64,000 nt of DNA. It comes from Myxocyprinus asiaticus (Eukaryota > Chordata > Actinopteri > Cypriniformes > Catostomidae). Position numbers and translations under genes: made by a program. The stretch is from positions 35,971,001-36,035,000 of the forward strand of contig NC_059385.1 of NCBI RefSeq assembly GCF_019703515.2. Reading direction: 5' to 3'. The notes under the pieces were generated by a model. The model saw nothing but the letters and a program-made list of their open reading frames with translations, ran no database searches and was not told the DNA's origin. Shown here in pieces: positions 56,320 through 64,000 of the stretch (the stretch's first letter is position 1; the number at the start of each line of letters is the position of its first letter).

Positions 56320-57279
56320 GCTTTTTTTTTATTTTTATTTTTTTTTATAAGAGGGATCATAAAAATAGCTTTCTTTTTTCATTGAGTAGGCCTGTTTTTG
56401 CCTCGATGAAGCTATTTGTCATAACATATATTTTTGTATATTGCACAAGACAAAATAACAAAATATCATGCTTTCATGTGTTCAGCACTTTTGACTTCTT
56501 CCCTATAAAGTGGCTCAGTGATGTTCAGATACAACTTTGCCAGGACAGTCGTGAGCTTCAAACAGTTATTGATCCTTGAGGAAGCAACACACAAACTTTT
56601 CAACAGGATAATTTCTCTGATTTCAGTTATTTTATATGGTGAAATGGGTGATTCTCACAAAACCTGTCAAGAAAATGTCCTGGTCAAGTTTAACCCCAAA
56701 TCAATATAAAAATAGGAAATTCTATTTTTCATAAAGGAAATGGCATTATTTCATTATTTTATACCAGTGATTTTGGAGCAAAACTCAAAGTTAACAAAAA
56801 TAAACTTAGAAATGTGACAGTGTCATTATTGTATTTTTATACAGAAATAGGTAGGTCTTTTTTTATTTTTTTTAACTGTATAACAATTAGTTATTTATTT
56901 AATTGACAAAAATGAAAGGCAGTACCAAGGGAGTACATGATAAATAATTTATCATTTAAATAGTATATAATTTTTAACATTGTGGTAATGAGAATATCAT
57001 AATGTCCATCTTTTTTGGTGTTGTAGTAATGAGAATTTGGGGGTAAAATGTGCATAACTCTTATGCAAATGTAAAAATGTCAACAAAAAATAATAATTCG
57101 TAATGACCCTAAATATAGGCTTCATTTTCTATATGCTGTAACGTTGGGTAGAGATGCAGGAGTAGATACTTTTCAATCTTTTAATAGGAATCGCTGGAGT
57201 GGAACAAACTATAAAGCATAACATCTCAACGTAACACTTCAAGGACTGACAATCAATGAACAAAACTGGAGGGTATATG
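56320..57279. other. AT-rich interval with shared module
   Basis: Contains the diverged partner of the 53.5-54.1 kb module (about 56640-57120) and a T-rich stretch at 56328-56346. From 57135 to 57275 lies sequence that continues on the other side of the Tc1 element at 58828, so it is that element's target. No gene. Confidence 0.45.
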
Positions 57280-58825
57280 CAGGTGCATCTCAATAAATTA
57301 GAATGTTGTGAAAAAGTTAATTTATTTCAGTAATTCAACTCAAATTGTGAAACTCGTGTATTAAATAAATTCAATGCACACAGACTGAAGTAGTTTAAGT
57401 CTTTGGTTCTTTTAATTGTGATGATTTTGGCTCACATTTAACAAAAACCCACCAATTCACTATCTCAAAAAATTAGAATATGGTGACATGCCAATCAGCT
57501 AATCAACTCAAAACACCTGCAAAGGTTTCCTGAGCCTTCAAAATGGTCTCTCAGTTTGGTTCACTAGGCTACACAATCATGGGGAAGACTGCTGATCTGA
57601 CAGTTGTCCAGAAGACAATCACTGACACCCTTCACAAGGAGGGTAAGCCACAAACATTCATTGCCAAAGAAGCTGGCTGTTCACAGAGTGTTGTATCCAA
57701 GCATGTTAACAGAAAGTTGAGTGGAAGGAAAAAGTGTGGAAGAAAAAGATGCACAACCAACCGAGAGAACCGCAGCCTTATGATTGTCAAGCAAAATCGA
57801 TTCAAGAATTTGGGTGAACTTCACAAGGAATGGCTGGGGTCAAGGCATCAAGAGCCACCACACACAGACATGTCAAGGAATTAGGCTACAGTTGTCGTAT
57901 TCCTCTTGTTAAGCCACTCCACAGACAACGTCATAGGCGTCTTACCTGGGCTAAGGAGAAGAAGAACTGGACTGTTGCCCAGTGGTCCAAAGTCCTCTTT
58001 TCAGATGAGAGCAAGTTTTGTATTTCATTTGGAAACCAAGGTCCTAGAGTCTGGAGGAATGGTGGAGAAGCTCATAGCCCAAGTTGCTTGAAGTCCAGTG
58101 TTAAGTTTCCACAGTCTGTGATGATTTGGGGTGCAATGTCATCTGCTGGTGTTGGTCCATTGTGTTTTTTGAAAACCAAAGTCACTGCACCCGTTTACCA
58201 AGAAATTTTGGAGCACTTCATGCTTCCTTCTGCTGACCAGCTTTTTAAAGATGCTGATTTCATTTTCCAGCAGGATTTGGCACCTGCCCACACTGCCAAA
58301 AGCACCAAAAGTTGGTTAAATGACCATGGTGTTGGTGTGCTTGACTGGCCAGCAAACTCACCAGACCTGAACCCCATAGAGAATCTATGGGGTATTGTCA
58401 AGAGGAAAATGAGAAACAAGAGACCAAAAAATGCAGATGAGCTGAAGGCCACAGTCAAAGAAACGTGGGCTTCCATACCACCTCAGCAGTGCCACAAACT
58501 GATCACCTCCATGCCACGCCGAATTGAGGCAGTAATTAAAGCAAAAGGAGCCCCTACCAAGTATTGAGTACATATACAGTAAATGAACATACTTTCCAGA
58601 AGGCCAACCATTCACTAAAAATGTTTTTTTTATTGGTCTTATGATGTATTCTAATTTTTTGAGATAAATATGAGCCAAAATCATCACAATTAAAAGAACC
58701 AAAGACTTAAACTACTTCAGTCTGTGTGCATTGAATTTATTTAATACACGAGTTTCACAATTTGAGTTGAATTACTGAAATAAATGAACTTTTCCACGAC
58801 ATTCTAATTTATTGAGATGCACCTG
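57280..58825 (+). mobile_element. Tc1-like DD34E transposon, nearly intact
   Basis: Inverted terminal repeats of about 200 bp start CAGGTGCATCTCAATAAATT and end AATTTATTGAGATGCACCTG. TA follows on the right (58826-58827); the left shows TG (57278-57279), a decayed TA. At 1546 bp the length is typical of Tc1. The transposase has a single frameshift. It is the least damaged transposon in the window. Confidence 0.9.
57579..58567 (+). pseudogene. Tc1-like transposase with one frameshift
   Basis: The start MGKTADLTVVQKTITDTLHK at ATG 57579 begins the first helix-turn-helix, continuing with FIAKEAGCSQSVVSKHVNRK. A GRKKCGRKRCTT basic hinge follows. The frame shifts near 57835 (about 7 bases apparently missing). 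The second frame has SDESKFCISFGN (first Asp), FQQDLAPAHTAKSTKSW (second Asp) and SPDLNPIENLWG (Glu), with 34 residues between the last two: DD34E. It ends AVIKAKGAPTKY, stop at 58565-58567. All three catalytic residues are intact. Confidence 0.9.
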
Positions 58826-58827
58826 TA

Positions 58828-59952
58828 TATATACACAAAAGAACTAATGAGGGGATGGAAGATGGGTGAGGATGAGGAACAGCTGGAAGTGATGAGGGAA
58901 GTGCACTATGGGAGATGTAGTCTGGGAGAAAACTTCAATATAAGAGTCCTAAGGAAAACATGAGGGAGACAGACTGTGACATATGCAACATGTAATTTCT
59001 TATTTGTTTCTTTTGATTTTGGAGTAAAATAGGACCAGGACATTTTCTTGAAAAGTTTGGTTAGAATATAATTAAATGTGTTACGCAGCTTCTTCAGCGC
59101 AGTACCAAATCAAAAATGCCATTTCTATTATTTCTTTTATTTAAAGAGATACACAATACTGCACAAGAAATTTGTCAGAGTTCTTCAAAAGGATGTCAGA
59201 AATGGTTATTTGTCAGAGAAATCTGTGTGCATTTTTTCAGAAAATGGCAATGAAGTAACAGTAAATAATGACCAATTTGAGAAATCTCATCTATCTATTA
59301 AAAACAGTGATCGATTTTTATTTTTAGAGTAGATGTACATTATTTATTTATTTGTATTAATAAATTATTACACTATCATATGTCAGGATGCAAGGATGGA
59401 AAACACAGGAGATTTTAGTAAAGGGAGATATCGAGGACAATGATTCATTGAGATGAGAACACTGTTAATGTATCTTGCTCGAATAAAAATGAATGGTTGT
59501 GCCTTAAAACCTAGTGAGCAACATACACAGCAAGACTGTATCTATTTCTCGCATTAAAATGCACCTTTGATGCCCCAAAATGCTGCTAAATCAGATGGTG
59601 TCTATGATGCGCATAAATGCTGTCTAGGTAGGGAGCTCACAATAATGTTAGACACAGCCATCTGTATACGTTTTCCTTATCTAAAAAACAATGTAGAACA
59701 TGTATTATATTGGGCTAAAAATCTTTCGATCAGAATGCAGCATAGATAAAGAGTTTAAAAACAGAGATGATATTTTACCTGCAATGTCATGATTATAAAC
59801 AGAAACACAGACACGCAGAGACAAAAAACACAACGTTTTTTAACAGCGATTCGCCTCATGTCAAAAACTCTGTGACTCCTGGATAAAAACATTACCAGTG
59901 GAGTTATTTGTAATCTCTGCGGTGTAATGCAGAGGTTTTCAACAGGCAGAGT
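58828..59952. other. No gene recognised
   Basis: 58828-58990 continues the Tc1 target sequence. At about 58990-59080 another piece resembles the module of 56.6-57.1 kb (GATTTTGGAGTAAAATAG). The remainder is unassigned. Confidence 0.45.
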
Positions 59953-60369
59953 TAGACCTCTTTCACAGACTGTGATGACGCGTTTACGCCTTATTTAGCA
60001 GCATAAATCTTGCAATTTTTATTAAATATTGTGTGTAAATTTATAACATTATGCTTTGTGTTATATTACCCTGGAATTAGTTTAAAAAAAAAAAATTACC
60101 ACAGCTGCGAGGGGGTTTCTGTTACAGCTGCTGCGAGAGTGACAGTAAATTTGGCATCTTCTCCCATTTTACTGTCTTAATCCACTGCTCTCAATTTTTT
60201 TCCTCTTCTGTTAAGTCATTAAACGTAAGAGTGTACATTTTCTTTTGCTCTTGGAGCAAATGTGTAAGTGAAAATAATATTTGCTGTGGTCTCCCATTCA
60301 CCGCTGTTGAAGTTTACCCTGCAGATGTTTACTTCCACGCTCCAAAACTCGGAGTGTGAAAAAGGTCTA
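59953..60369. mobile_element. Short inverted-repeat element
   Basis: TAGACCTCTTTCACAG at the left and TGTGAAAAAGGTCTA at the right are inverted ends, enclosing 417 bp without coding sequence. Superfamily is not determined; target duplication is ambiguous. Confidence 0.5.
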
Positions 60370-61008
60370 TTATTTTTTCATTCTTTTGTAAAGATGACAG
60401 GTTTACAGAGTCTTACAAATACAAAAACCAATCATTCCCAACATTAATGAAAATAATAACATTGGATGACATTGAAACAGAAAGGAAATAAAAAGGCAAA
60501 GGATGAATAACTACTAAAAAGGTGATAGAATTACAAATTAATTCAGACAAATTTAATAATTTGTCATACATTTTGACAATTTTGGACACTTTTTTTTATT
60601 ATTGATCAGTGTTCTGAGATAATATTAAATAAGTAAACTTGGGTACAGCTGATGAGAATTTACATTTATGAATAAAATACTTTGCTAATAATATTATTAC
60701 ATTTACTATATATTCTATATTATGATTACGATGAGAAAAGTAACATATTACATCACATAATGTTAAAGTGAACTCTTGTCCAGTTTTTAATGCAACAAAT
60801 CTGGCCAATTCAACCCATAATTCTGAAGGGAACACTCAAAAAAAAATAAAAATAAAAAAGATGGTCTGCTGACTCAAGATTCACTTTACAAAAGTTGCAA
60901 TTTAGTAGGGTATATTCTTTGTATGATATGATTTTAAGTGTACTTCTCTGACTTTATTGGGGATACAGAATTTGTATGGTAGAAGCCACACCTTTTAATT
61001 AATTTGAA

Positions 61009-61308
61009 TTAATATTTTCTATTGGTGAATCCCCCAAAAAAATTCCCCCTAGGGGTGATTCGTTTTCTTAAATGAAAAACATTTCTAATATGTTTATTGC
61101 TACATTTTGGGTGATACATACTTATACCTTCGACTAAGAATTTGTGTTCAGTCTTCAAAATCTCTCCAAATGATAAATGACTGCTCATTAATTGAACAAG
61201 ACCACCAGGTATTGCTTTTATCACTGTAAGAAATTCCTTATGAACAACAGGAAAGTTATACCTAGTCATAAAGTCATAATAAGAGTAAAAATTACCTTCC
61301 GGATCCAA
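61009..61308 (-). pseudogene. L1-like ORF2 C-terminal remnant
   Basis: 100 open codons with FYSYYDFMTRYNFPVVHKEF and TVIKAIPGGLVQLM, like the C-terminal region of fish L1 ORF2 (a W/Y-rich block before the last third). No catalytic motif. It continues the L1-like relic. Confidence 0.55.
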
Positions 61309-61804
61309 AATATCACATAGATAATCTATTCCTTTATCATGCTAAGATTTGAGGAAAATGTGAACAAAACAAAAATGTTTCCATGCCAGGAGAGCATGTT
61401 CATGGAATTTTGATAGCCTAGTTTTGCAGGGCGTTGAGAAGGAAAAAAATGACAAGTTAACAAAAACTTGAGACCTCCCACCTTTTTAAAGACATTATGT
61501 GGGATGAAGTGCCAAATAGGATCTGGTGAATTAATACAAACTTTAACCCAGTTTACTTTGAAGGTGTTATTTACACTGAAAAAATCTAACATGCAAAACC
61601 TCCACTGGCTTTTATGTCACACAAAACCTCTCTCTTCAGGTGCTGGTGCAAAAGAAATTAAATATAACTCTATTCATTTGTTTACAGGTAGTATCATGAA
61701 CAAATAATGGGATAGCTGGGTACAGTATATAAAACGAGATAAACCTTTTGTTAGAAGGACTCTGCCAAGAAAGGATAAATCTCTTTGAAGCCAATTATTG
61801 AACA

Positions 61805-62630
61805 TTAACTTTTAACATTAAGTTTGGGTGAAAAATTCATGTCTTGTCTTACAGAATGCTTTTTTGAAATATGAATACCAAGGTACTTTAGACTATCTCT
61901 AATGGGCATTTTATCCACTGAGGTGTCTTGGGTTTCATATAAACAAAGGATTTCACATTTAGGAATGTTTAATTTCATGCCAGATGCATCTGAAAATAAG
62001 CTAATAATATCTAGAGCTTTACCAATTTGCTCTTTATTTTCCAAAAACAAAGTTGTGTTATCGGCAAGTTGTGAGATCCTTATCTCCCTGACAAAAATTG
62101 ACAAACCTTTTATATCAGAGCTATTTCGAATAGAGAGAGTAATTCTACAACTGTTAGGAACAAAAAAGGAGATATTCCACAACCTTGCCTTACCCCTCGT
62201 TTTATGGAGAATCTGTGGTATCAAACTGTAAGATGACATAGCTATTAATATCCTTGTATATAATTTGGACTATTTTAATGAAATTTTCACTGAAGCCAAA
62301 TTGATCTAGAGTTGAAAACAGAAAATTGTCTTTGATGGTGTCAAATGCTTTGTAGAGTTAATGCAGTGTGCATACTCTATAAGATATAATATCAGTCTGA
62401 TATTACAACTTATATGCCTTTTAGACATAAAACCAATTTGAGTGTCTTTTTACCATTTTTAACCTTTTCCCATAAACTAATGAGAAGATTTTGTAATCTT
62501 TATTCAATAAGCTAATTGGTCTCCAGTTATCAAAACAAACAGGATCTTTTTCTGGTTTTGGTATCATGGTAATAAGACATTGTTTCATGGTTGTACACAT
62601 TTCTTCATTACTAATACATTCAATATACAT
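61805..62630 (-). pseudogene. L1-like reverse transcriptase remnant
   Basis: CLITMIPKPEKDPVCFDNWR and PISLLNKDYKIFSLVYGKRL begin the RT. About 60 codons later comes broken YKAFDTI-like sequence. The palm reads RISQLADNTTLFLENKEQ, in which the usual FADDTTLFL is changed so that one Asp of the pair is Asn. SGMKLNIPKCEILCL and SLKYLGIHISK follow. Frameshifts and stops between blocks; non-functional. Confidence 0.75.
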
Positions 62631-62650
62631 TCTAAGTAATGGTATTTTGA

Positions 62651-64000
62651 TTATTTCCCAAAAGTGTATATTCGACGGTCAGACCAGAAAAAGGTCTATT
62701 CTCCGATGCGTCCCGTAGTTTTCCATCGTCACTTCAGTTATTCATCCATTGAATCTACAAACGCTTCCACTGTGAAAGTACCAGAGCCCTTCTACCAAGA
62801 CGAGCCTACAAGCTTAGCTTAAAACAGCATAACCCGGCGCTCCAATAGACATTCTAAGGCAGTACACTGGCGATGAGACAAGGAGCCGTTCTTTTTGAAT
62901 GGATTTGTATGGAGGAGATGCCTCAGTGTGCTGAATAAACTGCTTTTATGAGGAAACAGCTCATCACTTAATGAATTGACCACCTGCACGTTAACCTTCA
63001 ACGTGTTTTACAATAAGCAATCTTTTTGGAATTAACTATGTGTGGAGTTTACTGCGATAAAATTGCTGTTTTAAAAGAAAAGACATGGATAATTCTGCAA
63101 CAGGTAGGTGCAAGTTTACGGCTCTCCCTACTCTTTTGCATGGTATTCACAAATGGTGACTTACTGAGACAAAATTAGTCGTTCTGCAGTAAAGTGTACT
63201 AACCGACCTAAGGGATCTGAGTGATCATTGCAGTTTTTTCTGTAAGTTAAATTTGTGCTTTGTAAGTTAATCAGTACATTAATGTTATTATCTAGCTAGC
63301 TAAGACAACAAGCAGTCTAAAGTTGGCTATGTGGAAAAAAAACAGGTGATCGGTAGCTAGCAGTTACTAATTATTTTTTATTTGAGAAAATATATGGTAA
63401 AAATCTGAATTATACTCTGTCTAAAGATACCACGGCTTCACCCCACGATCACTACTGCACAGACTCTGCCTCCAAATGATGTCATCAGTGCAAGATGGCA
63501 GCGCCCGTTTCCGGGATATTTTGGCTTCATTTTTGTACAGTGGGAGGAAGTGGAGACGCATCATTTATCATTATATACAGTCTATGGGCTGGGCTCAGAT
63601 GTACACAATCAAACTGGTGCGATCTACATTTGTGCTGCTCTTTACCAGCAAAAGAGGGACTGAAGTAGTTGTAATAATGAACCAGCTGCTCAGATAGCCT
63701 TTTCAACATCACAACATCTTTATTTTCATTTGTTACAAACATTCAAACAATCACTAAATAAAAGTATAAAGCTGTTTTCTGACGTCAAACAACGTCCGCT
63801 CGAGCCTTCTCTCATTCCGTTCATCACAACCACATCTGGGGCTGGGAAAATGGAAGGGCTAGTTTTTTAGAACCTTCTATGCTCCTCTTTTTGCGTGTTC
63901 AATGACAAAAAGAACTCAGAACCCCATCTTGTATTGCAACGAAAATATGGCGGTGCGCATAGCTGGAAAGCACGTTTGCAATCATTGAATTATCAATCAT
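62651..64000. other. Unassigned right edge
   Basis: No gene is supported. ATGGATAATTCTGCAACAG then GTAGGT (63086-63110) has the form of a short first exon with a splice donor, but nothing else supports it. At 63490-63600 GATGGCAGCGCCCGTTTCCG and TATATACAGTCTATGG look like a dispersed fish repeat. No end motifs were recognised. Confidence 0.35.

Larger units (their letters stand above)
60600..62650 (-). mobile_element. L1-like LINE relic
   Basis: Minus-strand frames in order: RT start (62630-62421), palm and downstream (62239-61805), C-terminal region (61592-60900). Both ends are truncated or unclear. Low coding preservation and base composition near that of the AT-rich flanks suggest an old copy. 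It is a different copy from the L1-like LINE at 13.65-19.8 kb. Confidence 0.7.

Noticed and set aside
63086..63110. Possible first exon (short ATG start followed by GTAGGT donor)
   Set aside because: Seven codons and a donor-like hexamer occur often by chance. No matching downstream exon lies in the window.

Overview
This is eukaryotic DNA, almost certainly from a teleost fish and most likely a cyprinid (carp/minnow lineage). The evidence is the mix of element families: DIRS tyrosine-recombinase retrotransposons, several Tc1-like transposons including one with Sleeping Beauty/Tdr1-type ends, Penelope-like elements with a GIY-YIG domain, L1- and L2-like LINEs, hAT elements with 8-bp target duplications, and palindromic TTAA MITEs of a kind common in cyprinids. 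There is no prokaryotic gene organisation. I found no intact host gene. The only host-gene-like sequence is a broken FUT10/FUT11-type fucosyltransferase relic on the minus strand at 52.4-53.25 kb. Family names rest on motif recognition, not on database searches.

Layout. 1-1034 is a rearranged 3' part of a DIRS element. 1764-2870 is a decayed hAT copy with transposase remnants. 3430-11480 is a minus-strand Penelope-like element split by two insertions: a 1128-bp hAT-type element (4142-5269, perfect 8-bp TSD) and a Tc1/Sleeping Beauty-like element (5814-9464). The Tc1 copy is itself split by a chimeric DIRS copy (7280-9348) that carries a piece of Penelope and a piece of another Tc1. A second, plus-strand Penelope copy follows head-to-head (11565-13040). 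13104-13632 is a short Tc1-like element. 13650-19828 is a minus-strand L1-like LINE interrupted by an L2/CR1-like LINE (about 14455-17950). 19829-24275 is the largest DIRS copy, with gag-like, RT/RNase H and tyrosine recombinase remnants.

25.2-31 kb holds a TTA-flanked MITE, LINE fragments and a Harbinger-like relic. A hAT element bounded by a perfect 8-bp duplication spans 31021-39536. Inside it lie a repeat-rich tyrosine-recombinase element (Crypton- or Ngaro-like), a SINE-like repeat and a compact non-autonomous DIRS copy (37206-38890) with both terminal repeats. 41647-44159 is another hAT-type element with a perfect TSD. 45.1-49.56 kb is a Tc1-like copy split by a LINE. 50.3-56.3 kb holds TTAA MITEs, one of them split by an L2 3' fragment, around the fucosyltransferase relic. 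57280-58825 is the best-preserved Tc1-like transposon, with one frameshift in its DD34E transposase. 60.6-62.65 kb is an L1 relic. The last 1.3 kb is unassigned.

All recognised mobile-element genes carry stops, frameshifts, truncations or active-site substitutions, so the window reads as a layered record of insertions, not as a working gene system. I did not find a convincing undescribed biological system. The most unusual items are the chimeric DIRS copy, the ICR junctions in two DIRS copies, the hammerhead-like core in the Penelope tail, the recombinase-only element with 76-77-bp tandem repeats, and the 2.5-kb hAT element with GAGCGG-rich ends.
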